Notes: generated by a model not told the origin, from the sequence alone. A DNA stretch of 64,000 nucleotides from an uncultured Alphaproteobacteria bacterium (GCA_944391475.1 CALXTR010000006.1:1-64000), one strand, 5' to 3'; shown: positions 25,428 through 35,283, counted from the stretch's first letter. Numbers and translations: made by a program.

Positions 25428-27044
25428 TCATTGCAATTCCTCAATCAAAATTGAAGATGTAAGCAATTGAGGCAAGATTTTATATTGCGATGATTTTCCG
25501 TCATAATACACATACAAAGGAATACTGTTTCGACCATAGCTTTCCAGTGCTTTGGTAATTTGCGGATTCTCATTTGTCCAATCCCCCTTAAAGAGGTGAA
25601 TATTATTCTTAGTCACAAATTTGGCAAAATCTGCCGAAGCAAATGCCAAACGCTCATTGGCCAAACAGGTTATACACCATTTAGCCGTAAAATTAAGCAA
25701 AACCGGCTTACCTTCGGCAACCAATTTTTCCACCATTTCTGCATCATATTCCTGCCACATAGCCGCAGCCTTTTCAGCACTATTGTGAGAAGACACTTGA
25801 TTATAAAGTACCCACCCCAACCACACACAGGTCAAGAATACCGGAACAGCAAAGATTTTTTTCAAAATCTCCATCCAGCGCCCTGGTTTGGGCAACAATT
25901 TATGAAGAACTTTCGGAAAAAATCCCACCAAAGTAAAGGGGAGGGCATATCCCAATCCCAAAGCTAAGAACACCGGCACATACACATATGCAGACTGACT
26001 TAAGGTGTATCCAATTGCAATCCCCATAAAAGGAGCTGTACACGGGCTTGCAATCAGCACCGCAAAAAATCCGGTCACAAAAGCCCCAATCCGCTTGTCA
26101 TTAATTGACAGTCTACCCAATTTATCTGCCAACGGATTTTTAAGAGTAATTACATCTAAAAACAAAAGGAATACAACCGCAAAGATAAGAAGCATAGCCA
26201 TCACAAAATATGGATTTTGTAATTGGAAACCCCAACCGACATATTCTCCTTGAGCCCGTAGGATTGCCATGATAGAAGCAACCATCAAAAACGATAAAAT
26301 CACACCCAGCATATATAAAAGTGCATCAATACGCATTTCTCGATGATTGAACCGCCCCTGAATTAACGAAATTGCTTTCAGTGTTAATATAGGAAATATA
26401 CAAGGCATAAAATTAAGGATTATTCCCCCAATAAATGCCAACAACAAAACAAACCACAAAGAAGAGCTTTGTGAGTTGGAGCCATCCGATGTATCTAAAT
26501 TAGCTCTAAAAGTTTTGTCCGCCAAATTCGCAACATACTTAAATTCCTCGGTTGGAAAAATATTCCATTCTGTGACCTCAAAATCCATTGTAGTTTCAAA
26601 TTTTCCGGGTATACACTCCTCCCGACACGACAACCAAGACACCTCCAAAGGTATTCTAATCTGAGGTTCCGGACGCTCAATCGGCACAATTGTAGCTCGA
26701 TAATATGCCTCATTATCATAGCCAAACTGCACAATTTGATTATTTTCAAACCGTTTTGGAATAGACCACCGCACATTTTTGAGCTGATATCCTTCCGGCA
26801 AATCAAACTTAAGCACTGTCGGCCGCCCAATATCACCTGGGTTATCAGCCAAAATATGCCAACCATTTTTCATAGTAAATTTGACTAAGATATCAAATTC
26901 TTGCTGTAGATTAAGTTGCATACTCTGCGGTACCAACTCAAGTTTAAGTTTATCATTTTCAAAACTATTATGCCAAGCATGGCTCTTGCCTGCAAAGACA
27001 AGAGCCATGATTAGGATTAATAAAAATCTACAATATTTATTCAT
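25428..27044 (-). CDS. dsbD: Thiol:disulfide interchange protein DsbD
   Basis: 538 aa. It passes electrons from cytoplasmic thioredoxin to periplasmic thiol proteins. All three redox parts are visible: an N-terminal DsbD-alpha-like domain with SCREECIPG, an eight-helix membrane part with the paired cysteines in NFMPCIFPILTLKA and ASPCTAPFMG, and a C-terminal thioredoxin domain with WCITC. ATG 27044 (signal peptide ILIMALVFAGKSHA) is preferred over the upstream in-frame start. It overlaps the phosphatidyltransferase gene by 8 bp, so the two are co-translated. Confidence 0.93.
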   Translation of the reverse strand: MNKYCRFLLILIMALVFAGKSHAWHNSFENDKLKLELVPQSMQLNLQQEFDILVKFTMKNGWHILADNPGDIGRPTVLKFDLPEGYQLKNVRWSIPKRFENNQIVQFGYDNEAYYRATIVPIERPEPQIRIPLEVSWLSCREECIPGKFETTMDFEVTEWNIFPTEEFKYVANLADKTFRANLDTSDGSNSQSSSLWFVLLLAFIGGIILNFMPCIFPILTLKAISLIQGRFNHREMRIDALLYMLGVILSFLMVASIMAILRAQGEYVGWGFQLQNPYFVMAMLLIFAVVFLLFLDVITLKNPLADKLGRLSINDKRIGAFVTGFFAVLIASPCTAPFMGIAIGYTLSQSAYVYVPVFLALGLGYALPFTLVGFFPKVLHKLLPKPGRWMEILKKIFAVPVFLTCVWLGWVLYNQVSSHNSAEKAAAMWQEYDAEMVEKLVAEGKPVLLNFTAKWCITCLANERLAFASADFAKFVTKNNIHLFKGDWTNENPQITKALESYGRNSIPLYVYYDGKSSQYKILPQLLTSSILIEELQ

Positions 27045-27765
27045 TGATATCTGATATTCCGGATTTTTTTGAGGCAATAACAAAGTTATAGTAAGCGGCC
27101 ACCACAATTGTCAATGCCTTAACAAAGCCCAACACACCAAAGATAATTGCAATTTGCATAAACCACCAAGGCAATATACACATCAATACCAAGGCGAGTA
27201 AAGTCTCAAAACCTTGAGCAACTCCGCCCAAATAAAAAGGAGAATTGTTCAACAACTCATAGTTTTGATTACTTTTGTGAGCCACCACACCATAAGCCAA
27301 CAAAGCGGCAGCCGAAGACATAAAAGCAAACAGCAAGAAAGCAGCCGCCACCGCATTTTGAGACGGATTAGCCAAAGCAAAAGCAAAAATCACACCGGCA
27401 TAGAAGACATAATCGAGCACCGCATCAAGAAACACACCATAATCGGTAATTTTGGTTTTTCTTGCAATTGCGCCATCTAAACCATCGAACAAACGGTTAA
27501 CTAAAATTAGAACCAACCCCCACACATACATCTGCATAGAGATAAAGTTAATTGCGAGCAGACCAATAAAAAAGCCCAAAATAGATACCACATTTGCCGG
27601 CATCCCGATTTTAACCAACTTAGAAGCAGCAAAATCCATATATTCGCGCATTTTTGCAGATATCACCGCAACAAAGCCCATAGTCTTGTCCGAATATTGC
27701 TTCACTTTTTCCAGATTAACTTTTTTATTAACCTTATTGAGGATTGGTTTGAATTTAACTTGCAT
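27037..27765 (-). CDS. CDP-alcohol phosphatidyltransferase
   Basis: 242 aa integral membrane enzyme. The family signature is intact: DGLDGAIARKTKITDYGVFLDAVLD (D-G-x2-A-R-x8-G-x3-D-x3-D pattern, split across about residues 95-120). It transfers a phosphatidyl group from CDP-diacylglycerol to an alcohol; the alcohol is not predictable. The ATG at 27765 has AAAGG 10 nt upstream and is preferred to ATG 27783. It is the first gene of the minus-strand unit with dsbD. Confidence 0.87.
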   Translation of the reverse strand: MQVKFKPILNKVNKKVNLEKVKQYSDKTMGFVAVISAKMREYMDFAASKLVKIGMPANVVSILGFFIGLLAINFISMQMYVWGLVLILVNRLFDGLDGAIARKTKITDYGVFLDAVLDYVFYAGVIFAFALANPSQNAVAAAFLLFAFMSSAAALLAYGVVAHKSNQNYELLNNSPFYLGGVAQGFETLLALVLMCILPWWFMQIAIIFGVLGFVKALTIVVAAYYNFVIASKKSGISDINE

Positions 27766-27864
27766 ATTAACATGACCTTTCATAGTATAAGAACAGATTT
27801 ATGGAAACTATAAATGAATTTATTTAATTTATGGTAAAATTAGCTCATCTGGAGTGTTAATAAT

Positions 27865-28938
27865 ATGAGATTTTTTAAATACATTTCAATATTAGTGGTT
27901 ATATCTTTAGGCACATACTTGCTATTTTTTCGCGACAACCCTTATCAAGAAATAAGCGGACGCACTTTTGGTACCTATTACAATATCAAAATCAAAACCG
28001 AGCGCAAAAACCGCTTACTTACCAGCCGCATCAAAGAAGAGCTAGATAAAATCAATACCGAAATGTCAGTATTTGAACCCGGATCTGAAATTAACAACAT
28101 CAACGAAGCCGGCGCTCACCAAGCCATTAACCTCTCAGAGAATATGGCAACCCTAATGCGCAGCGCCGATGAGATATACCGCCTTACCAATGGCAATTTT
28201 GACCCCACTGTTGGTCAGTTAGTTGATTTGTGGGGATTCGGTGCCGGAAGGCGCTCGGGTGTCCCAACCGATGAACAAATTAAAAACACCCTAAAAAGCA
28301 CCGGCTTTGATAAACTGACTTTTGCTAATGATTATAAAATATTACAAAAAGACGATGCCAACATTCTCATTAATCTATCTGCAATCGCCAAAGGCTACGC
28401 TGTAGACCGCATTTCCACCATTTTAAAAAATGGCGGATACAAAGATTACATTGTTGACATTGGCGGAGAAATATATGCATCCGGCAACAGAGGTGAGGGA
28501 AGTTCTGGTTGGAATATTGGGGTTGCTCTACCTCAGCTAGACAGTACAACTGAAGAAAATGCAGCCGTAATCCGCTTGCATAACTTGGCTGTCGCCACTT
28601 CAGGAGACTACCGCAACTACTATTACAAAAACAACAAACGATATTCTCATACCATATCTCCGCAAACCGGCTATCCGGTAGAACACAATCTTGCCTCAGC
28701 CACCGTTTTTGATAAAAACTGCATGCGAGCCGATGCATTAGCCACCGCTTTCATGGCTATGGGAGAAGAGAAAGGATTAAAATTTGCTAACAAGCATAAA
28801 ATTCCGGTAATTTTATTCACTCGTAACGAATATAACGAAACCCAAATGATTAGCTCCAACGCTGCACAAAAATTATTGGATAAATACCAGATTTTGCCAG
28901 AAGCAACCGATAATTCCGAAACAAAGGAGAAACAATAA
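27865..28938 (+). CDS. apbE: FAD:protein FMN transferase (ApbE family)
   Basis: 357 aa. Membrane-anchored periplasmic enzyme that attaches FMN covalently to Thr in S/T-G-A-T motifs of RnfD and RnfG. It has an N-terminal signal anchor (ISILVVISLGTYLLFF), the GTYYNIKI start of the domain, DPTVGQLVDLWGFG, DIGGEIYASG, and the Mg2+-site region RADALATAFMAMG. It is the first gene of the Rnf operon, and two predicted substrates (RnfD, RnfG) are encoded downstream. The rseC start directly abuts its stop. Confidence 0.95.
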   Translation: MRFFKYISILVVISLGTYLLFFRDNPYQEISGRTFGTYYNIKIKTERKNRLLTSRIKEELDKINTEMSVFEPGSEINNINEAGAHQAINLSENMATLMRSADEIYRLTNGNFDPTVGQLVDLWGFGAGRRSGVPTDEQIKNTLKSTGFDKLTFANDYKILQKDDANILINLSAIAKGYAVDRISTILKNGGYKDYIVDIGGEIYASGNRGEGSSGWNIGVALPQLDSTTEENAAVIRLHNLAVATSGDYRNYYYKNNKRYSHTISPQTGYPVEHNLASATVFDKNCMRADALATAFMAMGEEKGLKFANKHKIPVILFTRNEYNETQMISSNAAQKLLDKYQILPEATDNSETKEKQ

Positions 28939-29352
28939 GTGGCAACAATCCGACATTCAGCCGAAATCATCAAAATCGGCACTAACGAATTATGGGTAAG
29001 ATTGTGCCGCGAAAGCGCTTGTGGTAACTGTCCGGCTCACAACAATTGTTCTATAAAAAGCGGACGGGCTCATACTTATAAATTGCCTCATGCTAAAGCA
29101 AACACTTTTAGGCTAGGACAACAAATAGAACTAGAAATCACACCCAAAGATGGTTTTAACGCCATCTTTTGGGCTTATTTATTACCGCTTGTCCTGATGT
29201 TATCCACACTAGTTTTGAGTACACTAATCAGCGGCGATGAGATAACAGGCGGAATTTCCAGTATTATTATTTTAGTTCCTTATTATATAGGATTGTTTTT
29301 GAACCAAAAATATTTTCAGCAAAAATTTAACTTTAAAATTATAGAAAAATAG
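28939..29352 (+). CDS. rseC: RseC-family protein (SoxR-reducing/RpoE regulator-like)
   Basis: 137 aa. The N-terminal half has a Cys cluster (CRESACGNCPAHNNC, four cysteines) that may hold a metal or Fe-S centre; two C-terminal TM helices follow (FWAYLLPLVLMLSTLVLS and SSIIILVPYYIGLFL). RseC/RsxC-associated proteins help reduce SoxR in E. coli and commonly accompany Rnf genes. The start is GTG 28939 with AGGAG 9 nt upstream, immediately after the apbE stop. Confidence 0.9.
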   Translation: MATIRHSAEIIKIGTNELWVRLCRESACGNCPAHNNCSIKSGRAHTYKLPHAKANTFRLGQQIELEITPKDGFNAIFWAYLLPLVLMLSTLVLSTLISGDEITGGISSIIILVPYYIGLFLNQKYFQQKFNFKIIEK

Positions 29353-29388
29353 CACAAAATTAGGAAAAAATCAGCAAATACGGAATTT

Positions 29389-30237
29389 ATGATGGATAAT
29401 CTTATACTGATAAATATTATCACTTTGGTCAGCATTGCCTTAATCGCAGCTGCGGTATTATACTTTGTATCCCAAAAATTCAAAGTAACCGAAAATCCGC
29501 TTATTAATGAGGTTGCAGCTTGCTTGCCTCAAGCAAATTGCGGTGCCTGCGGAAAAGCTGGATGTCAAGACTTTGCAAGAGCCTGCGTTAAAGCCAACGA
29601 AGAAGAATTCAAACAACTATATTGCCCGGTCGGAGGCAATGCGGTCATGAGCAAAGTTGCTGCCACCCTTGGTTATGAAAGCACCAACAAAGAAAAAAAC
29701 ATCGCCGTTTTGCGCTGCCAAGGTAGCTGCCAAAATGCTCCAGATAAGGTCGAATATACCGGAATAGCCTTTTGCCGCATTGCCAATAAGATATCAAGCG
29801 GAAGAAGCGGCTGCCCCGATGGTTGCCTAAGATTAGGAGATTGTGTCCGAGCTTGCCCTTTTGGCGCTTTGAGTATGGACAAACAAACAGGTCTTCCGGT
29901 TGTTGATGAAAGCAAATGTACCTCTTGCGGAACTTGTGTTGCCATTTGCCCCCGAGGCCTATACGAAATACGCCCACAAGGAGCAGACAAAGGACGAGTT
30001 TATGTTGCATGTAATAACAAGCAAAAAGGGGCCATTGCCCGCAAAAACTGCCAAACAGCTTGCATTGCCTGCCAAAAATGCGCCAAAATCTGCCCCGAGA
30101 TTAAAATAGAAAACAATTTATCTTACATTCCTACCAGTGTACCTGCCGAACAATATGGTGCTGAGCTTGCCCGTTCTTGCCCCACCAAAGCCATAGTTTA
30201 TACCGGCACCCCAAAAGAGGAGGTCAAACATGACTAA
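29389..30237 (+). CDS. rnfB: Rnf complex subunit B (ferredoxin-type)
   Basis: 282 aa. N-terminal membrane helix, a four-Cys 4Fe-4S domain (CLPQANCGACGKAGC...C), then polyferredoxin motifs CVRACPFGAL, CTSCGTCVAICPRGL and CIACQKCAKICPEI. It takes electrons from reduced ferredoxin at the membrane. Start ATG 29389; the neighbouring ATG 29392 is equally possible. It overlaps rnfC by 8 bp. Confidence 0.96.
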   Translation: MMDNLILINIITLVSIALIAAAVLYFVSQKFKVTENPLINEVAACLPQANCGACGKAGCQDFARACVKANEEEFKQLYCPVGGNAVMSKVAATLGYESTNKEKNIAVLRCQGSCQNAPDKVEYTGIAFCRIANKISSGRSGCPDGCLRLGDCVRACPFGALSMDKQTGLPVVDESKCTSCGTCVAICPRGLYEIRPQGADKGRVYVACNNKQKGAIARKNCQTACIACQKCAKICPEIKIENNLSYIPTSVPAEQYGAELARSCPTKAIVYTGTPKEEVKHD

Positions 30238-31555
30238 AACTTTTCCAATTGGCGGCATCCACCCCGATAAACACAAAATCGCCGGAGATATCGCCATTAG
30301 TTCACCAGGACTTCCCGAAATTGTTTATATTCCGATAAAACAACACATCGGAGCTCCAGCCAAAATTATGGTTAATAAAGGAGATAAAGTAAAGGTCGGC
30401 AGCTTATTGGCCGCCGCAGATGGAGTAGTATCTGCCCCCATTCATTCCTCTGTCTCTGGAGAAGTTATTAAAGTTGAAGACATAATCGGCGAATTTGGCT
30501 ACTACGAACCCATGATAGCCATCAAAGTGGAAGGAGATGTCTGGGAAGACTGCATTGACCGCAGTGATGAAATTGTAAGAGAAATTCCCGATGATTGCGA
30601 AGAGATCATTGCCAAAATTCGCTCAGCGGGCATTGTCGGCATGGGCGGGGCAGGGTATCCAACTCCAATCAAAACCACCATACCGGAGGGCAAAAAAGTC
30701 GACTGCCTAATATTAAACGGTATTGAATGTGAGCCGTTCCTTGCTGCCGATGATCGACTGATGCAAGAAAAAGGCGAACAAATCATCATTGGCGCCAAAA
30801 TATTAAACAAACTGCTAGGCATTCAAAAAGCCATTATCGCCATCGACGAAAACAAACCCAAAGCAATTGAAATAATTACCAAATTAACCAAGAGATACGT
30901 TGGTGTTAATGTTAGAGTTTGTGAGAGCAAATACCCTCAAGGCGGAGAAAAACAACTAATTGCAGCCATTACAGGACGCGAAGTTCCCTCTGGCAAATTA
31001 CCGATTGATGTTGGCTGCATTGTCCAAAATGTAGGTACGGTATTTGCCATTTATGAAGCCGTCATGAAAAACAAGCCTCTCTTTGAGCGAGTTGTTACAA
31101 TAAGCGGCGATAGCATTGAAAAATCGGCCAATTTCATGACCAGAGTAGGGACGCCGGCCTCTTTTCTGATTGAAAAATGCGGCCAGATTTCCGACAACTT
31201 AGGACAAATTGTCTTTGGCGGCCCCATGATGGGAACCTCAGCAGTTAATCCCGATGCTCCCATCACCAAATTAACCTCAGGAATTTTACTTCTTTCTTGC
31301 GCACTTTCAGACAAACAACCGGAAACACCTTGTATCCGCTGTGGAAAATGCTTAGATGCATGCCCCATGGGACTGCAACCCAACGCCATTGCACGCGCAG
31401 TTAGAAGCCACAATCTTGATGCTCTGCAAGAACTTCATGTTTTAGATTGTATTGAGTGCGGATCTTGCGCTTACACTTGTCCAGCCAGATTACCTCTGCT
31501 AGACTGCTGCAAACTAGCCAAGATGGAATTGCGACAACACCAAACCAAAAAATAA
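30230..31555 (+). CDS. rnfC: Rnf complex subunit C (NADH/FMN, 4Fe-4S)
   Basis: 441 aa. NADH-binding, FMN- and Fe-S-containing peripheral subunit. The N-terminal GGIHP segment, the glycine-rich GMGGAGYPTP nucleotide loop, GIECEPFLAADDRLM, the SLBB/biotinyl-like region and two C-terminal 4Fe-4S motifs (CIRCGKCLDACPMGL and CIECGSCAYTCPARL) are all present. Length is typical of the short RnfC type without C-terminal repeats. The ATG overlaps the rnfB stop (ATGACTAA). Confidence 0.96.
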   Translation: MTKTFPIGGIHPDKHKIAGDIAISSPGLPEIVYIPIKQHIGAPAKIMVNKGDKVKVGSLLAAADGVVSAPIHSSVSGEVIKVEDIIGEFGYYEPMIAIKVEGDVWEDCIDRSDEIVREIPDDCEEIIAKIRSAGIVGMGGAGYPTPIKTTIPEGKKVDCLILNGIECEPFLAADDRLMQEKGEQIIIGAKILNKLLGIQKAIIAIDENKPKAIEIITKLTKRYVGVNVRVCESKYPQGGEKQLIAAITGREVPSGKLPIDVGCIVQNVGTVFAIYEAVMKNKPLFERVVTISGDSIEKSANFMTRVGTPASFLIEKCGQISDNLGQIVFGGPMMGTSAVNPDAPITKLTSGILLLSCALSDKQPETPCIRCGKCLDACPMGLQPNAIARAVRSHNLDALQELHVLDCIECGSCAYTCPARLPLLDCCKLAKMELRQHQTKK

Positions 31556-31569
31556 ACACGGAAAAGACT

Positions 31570-32571
31570 ATGCTAAAAATATCCTCTGCTCCCCATATGA
31601 GCTCACCGATAAACACTTCAACCATCATGCGTGATGTTATCATTGCCCTAGTACCGGCCGCTATTGTCTCCATACTATTTTTCGGCTTAGGCGCACTGAC
31701 CGTAATTATCAGTTCGGTTGCAGCTTGCATGCTGTGCGAATATGCTATCTGCCGTTGGCTGCTCCACAAAAAAAGCACTCTACGCGACTATTCTGCTGTA
31801 GTTACAGGACTTTTATTGGCATATAACCTTCCGGCTTGGTTTCCGATTTGGATGATACTGGTAGGGGCTTTTGTTGCAATCGGTATTAGTAAAATGGCAT
31901 TTGGGGGCTTAGGCAAAAACATCTTCAACCCCGCGCTGATAGGTAGGGTGTTTTTATTTGTATCCTTCCCTTTACAAATGACCACCTGGCCCAAACCTAA
32001 GTTTTTAGACTTTTTATATACAGACGCCCAAACCGGAGCAACAACTTTAGGAATTATCAAACACATAGATGTTAAAAATTCAACTGAAGCATTAACACAA
32101 TACAGCACCTCGATTTCCGAACTCCCCAGCTATGGGCAAATGTTTATCGGCTACACCGGTGGCTGCATTGGCGAAGTTTCTGCTTTAGCCTTACTCTTAG
32201 GCTTTGGTTACTTGCTATGGAGAAAAGTTATCAGTTGGCACATTCCGTTTTATTATATCGCCACCGTATTCATTTTTACCTCAATACTTTGGCTCACCAC
32301 CAAATCTCCGATTTATGATCCGATAATGCACTTACTCTCCGGAGGACTGATGCTTGGTGCAATTTTCATGGCCACGGATTATGTCACTTCACCAATGAGC
32401 ACTAATGGTAAAATTATTTTTGCCATCGGCTGCGGTTTGCTAACAGTCATCATCAGACTCTATGGAGCCTATCCGGAAGGCGTATCATTTGCCATTCTGA
32501 TTATGAATGCATTTGTACCACTGATTGACCGCTTTGCTGCCCCGCGTGTATTTGGAACCGGGAGAAAATAG
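31570..32571 (+). CDS. rnfD: Rnf complex subunit D (membrane flavoprotein)
   Basis: 333 aa with about nine TM helices. The covalent FMN site is predicted at Thr158 in QTGATTLG, consistent with the ApbE target motif. Other family blocks: STIMRDVIIALVPA, LAYNLPAWFPIW, NIFNPALIGRVFL. ATG 31570 starts 14 bp after rnfC; longer in-frame starts overlap rnfC and are unlikely. Its stop abuts the rnfG ATG. Confidence 0.95.
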   Translation: MLKISSAPHMSSPINTSTIMRDVIIALVPAAIVSILFFGLGALTVIISSVAACMLCEYAICRWLLHKKSTLRDYSAVVTGLLLAYNLPAWFPIWMILVGAFVAIGISKMAFGGLGKNIFNPALIGRVFLFVSFPLQMTTWPKPKFLDFLYTDAQTGATTLGIIKHIDVKNSTEALTQYSTSISELPSYGQMFIGYTGGCIGEVSALALLLGFGYLLWRKVISWHIPFYYIATVFIFTSILWLTTKSPIYDPIMHLLSGGLMLGAIFMATDYVTSPMSTNGKIIFAIGCGLLTVIIRLYGAYPEGVSFAILIMNAFVPLIDRFAAPRVFGTGRK

Positions 32572-33174
32572 ATGAAAAATAACGCCCCAAAAGTTTTAGC
32601 TTCAACACTAGGCAATATGATAATTGCCATGGTCACCGTGGCTGCTTTTTCAGGAGCCATCTTGGGCTTTAGTTACAAAATAACCAAAACCCCAATTGAA
32701 GAGGCTAAAAATGCCCGCAAATCCGCCGCCGTGTTAGATGTTGTGCCCGGAGAGTTCGATAACGATCCTTTTAAGGACCGCATTGAACTAACAAAAAGCG
32801 GCATAGAGCTTTATCCTGCACGCCAAGGCAACAAAATTACATCCATTGCCGTAAAAACATATAGCAACGACGGTTTTAGCGGTCGCATTGAGTTAATAGT
32901 AGGCTTTTTGTTAGATGGTACGATTACCGGCTATAAGGTAATTGAACAAAAAGAAACCCCCGGACTTGGAACTAAGGTTACCGAAAGCAAATTTGCCAAT
33001 CAATTTAAGGGAATGAACCCCAAACATAGCAATTTTAAGGTCAAACAAGATGGAGGTGAGATAGATGCGGTCACATCAGCCACTATCAGCTCACGTGCCA
33101 TTATTGATGCAATCAAACGCGGCTACAAAAATTATACTCGTTTTAGTACCATGACGGACGACGAGGAGGAATAA
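32572..33174 (+). CDS. rnfG: Rnf complex subunit G (covalent FMN)
   Basis: 200 aa. One N-terminal TM helix (MVTVAAFSGAILGFSY) and a periplasmic FMN-binding domain. The FMN acceptor is predicted to be Thr171 in VTSATISS, preceded by the ETPGLGTKV block characteristic of RnfG. Together with RnfD it is a substrate of the ApbE encoded upstream. Confidence 0.95.
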   Translation: MKNNAPKVLASTLGNMIIAMVTVAAFSGAILGFSYKITKTPIEEAKNARKSAAVLDVVPGEFDNDPFKDRIELTKSGIELYPARQGNKITSIAVKTYSNDGFSGRIELIVGFLLDGTITGYKVIEQKETPGLGTKVTESKFANQFKGMNPKHSNFKVKQDGGEIDAVTSATISSRAIIDAIKRGYKNYTRFSTMTDDEEE

Positions 33175-33178
33175 TAAC

Positions 33179-33778
33179 ATGGAAAAGCAGAGCCTAAACA
33201 ATCTTACCCGAGGAATACTTAAGGAAAATCCGACATTTGTTATGCTGTTGGGAATGTGTCCGACATTAGGTGTAACCACATCCGCAGCCAATGGCTTGGG
33301 TATGGGACTAGCAACATTATTTGTATTAATGCTATCAAACTTAGCCATATCAACGGTTAAGAACCTCATTCCCGATATGGTCCGCATCCCATGCTACATC
33401 GTGATTATTGCTTCTTTTGTAACCGTTGTCGAGCTTTTGATGGCAGCATATTTACCTGGCTTACACGCAAAATTAGGCATCTTCATTCCATTGATTGTCG
33501 TCAACTGCATCATTCTAGGAAGAGCCGAAGCTTTCGCGTCTAAAAACAATATCATACAATCTCTTTTTGATGCAATAGGTATGGGCATAGGTTTCACCCT
33601 GGGACTAACCAGTTTGGGTATTGTCCGCGAAATTTTAGGCAGTGGCTCACTCTTTGGTTGGAACTTTGTCGGCGAGGGAGCAGATACGATGTTATTGTTC
33701 ATCATGCCGCCCGGAGCATTTCTGGCTTTAGCCGGACTTATTATAATTTTTAACAAAATTAGCGGAGTTGCCAAATGA
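33179..33778 (+). CDS. rnfE: Rnf complex subunit E
   Basis: 199 aa, six TM helices. RnfE/RsxE blocks: NPTFVMLLGMCPTLGVTTSA, IPLIVVNCIILGRAEAFA, and GIVREILGSGSLFG. The conserved Cys of GMCPTLG probably binds the membrane Fe-S centre shared with RnfA. GAGGAGGA precedes the ATG. It overlaps rnfA by 4 bp (ATGA). Confidence 0.96.
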   Translation: MEKQSLNNLTRGILKENPTFVMLLGMCPTLGVTTSAANGLGMGLATLFVLMLSNLAISTVKNLIPDMVRIPCYIVIIASFVTVVELLMAAYLPGLHAKLGIFIPLIVVNCIILGRAEAFASKNNIIQSLFDAIGMGIGFTLGLTSLGIVREILGSGSLFGWNFVGEGADTMLLFIMPPGAFLALAGLIIIFNKISGVAK

Positions 33779-34350
33779 GTTACTTAATGATATTTATTGC
33801 CGCCATCTTTGTTAACAACATTGTTCTATCGCAATTTTTAGGCATATGCCCATTTTTGGGAGTGTCCAAAAAAATGAGCACTGCCGCAGGTATGGGAGTT
33901 GCCGTTATGTTCGTAATGACACTCTCTACCATCACCACATATTTGGCATATCACTTATTGCTCATACCGTATCACCTAGAATTTATGATCACGGTTGTCT
34001 TCATCTTAATTATCGCTTCGCTAGTGCAAATGGTTGAAATTATGTTAAAAAAGGTTTCGCCTGAATTGTACCAAGCATTAGGAATATTTTTACCGCTCAT
34101 CACCACCAACTGCGCAGTTTTAGGTATTGCAATTTTGGCTGCTCAAAAAGATTATAACCTCATAAATTCCGTATGCTTTGCATTAGCAAATGCCATGGGG
34201 TTCACCTTAGCCATTATCTTATTTGCAGGCTTAAGAGAGCGTTTAGATAATTCAGCAATTCCCAATGCCGTCAAAGGCGCTCCAATAGCGCTTATAACAG
34301 CCGGATTATTATCTATGGCGTTCATGGGATTTACAGGTATCGGGCACTAA
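33775..34350 (+). CDS. rnfA: Rnf complex subunit A
   Basis: 191 aa, six TM helices. The N-terminal block ends in NNIVLSQFLGICPFLGVSKK, with the Fe-S-binding Cys; PLITTNCAVLGIAILA holds the second. It pairs with RnfE as the inverted-topology membrane core. Last gene of the operon; a terminator follows. Confidence 0.96.
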   Translation: MSYLMIFIAAIFVNNIVLSQFLGICPFLGVSKKMSTAAGMGVAVMFVMTLSTITTYLAYHLLLIPYHLEFMITVVFILIIASLVQMVEIMLKKVSPELYQALGIFLPLITTNCAVLGIAILAAQKDYNLINSVCFALANAMGFTLAIILFAGLRERLDNSAIPNAVKGAPIALITAGLLSMAFMGFTGIGH

Positions 34351-34368
34351 TGAAATAGGTTACCCCAA

Positions 34369-34402
34369 CAAAAAAAGCAGGAGTTTTTCTCCTGCTTTTT
34401 TG
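34369..34402. terminator. Terminator of the Rnf operon
   Basis: A-tract, GCAGGAG-ttttt-CTCCTGC stem, six T. Symmetrical, so it also serves the convergent UDG gene. Confidence 0.88.
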
Positions 34403-34411
34403 TGTGTAAGA

Positions 34412-35047
34412 TCAGCACAGCTCCCGAAGACGCTCAACAATTTTTTCAAACATTTCAAAGGTTAAAACACCAGTATTAATGTTATACCTTGACGTATGAT
34501 AAGAATTTAGCATCAAAAGATTATGCTTGTCTAAGTGGTGCAAAGCTCCATGTGCAAATTTGAAAGCAGACTTTTTATACCCCAGTACGCCCAAAAGCGC
34601 ATTATGCGCAACACTACCCAAAGTAAGAACTACTTTCAGATTATGCATATGATTAAGTTCATCAATCAAATATGCGCCGCAATTTTTCACTTCTTCACCG
34701 GTAACTTTATTTTGCGGAGGCACACAACGCACCGAATTGGTTACCCTCACATCAATTAACTCAAAACCATCATCTTTGCGTTTTTGATAATTTCCTTTAG
34801 CAAAACCATATTTCTTCAAAATAGGATAGAGGACATCACCGGCATAATCATTAGTAAACGGCCGAGCCGTTTGATTAGCGCCATTAAGCCCTGGAGCCAA
34901 ACCCAAAATAAGAATTTTGGCATTAATATCGCCAAAAGAAGGAACCGGCCCATTATAATAGGTTGGAAATTTTTTTTCATTTCCTTTTCTAAATTCGAGT
35001 AATCGTTGACATTTATTACAGTTTTTATCAGGACAAACAAAAGACAT
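34412..35047 (-). CDS. Uracil-DNA glycosylase, family 5 (UDGb)-like
   Basis: 211 aa. N-terminal Cys cluster (CPDKNCNKCQRL) likely ligates a 4Fe-4S centre with a later Cys. The active-site block GLAPGLNGANQTARPFTNDYAG lacks the polar Asp of other UDG families, as in UDGb, and motif B reads NSYHTSRYNINTG. It excises uracil, and in UDGb also hypoxanthine, from DNA. ATG 35047 has GGAGG 8 nt upstream; the TTG at 35062 overlaps that site. Confidence 0.88.
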   Translation of the reverse strand: MSFVCPDKNCNKCQRLLEFRKGNEKKFPTYYNGPVPSFGDINAKILILGLAPGLNGANQTARPFTNDYAGDVLYPILKKYGFAKGNYQKRKDDGFELIDVRVTNSVRCVPPQNKVTGEEVKNCGAYLIDELNHMHNLKVVLTLGSVAHNALLGVLGYKKSAFKFAHGALHHLDKHNLLMLNSYHTSRYNINTGVLTFEMFEKIVERLRELC

Positions 35048-35283
35048 CTGCCACACCTCCAATTTTCATTACATTATCATAAAAAAAATAATAAGCACCC
35101 TTTAAATCCATTTTTCCAGTATTAAATCAAGTTCAACCAATGAGCAATTGGGTAAAATCTTGTTGAGTAAATAAAGCAATTTACAAAGATTACATGATTT
35201 TCAAGTTTCTCATTGTTCGTACTAAGGAAAGCCCCAAAGGGCATATTAAATAAGATTAAACCTATTTAAATGGAGTTTAAAAA

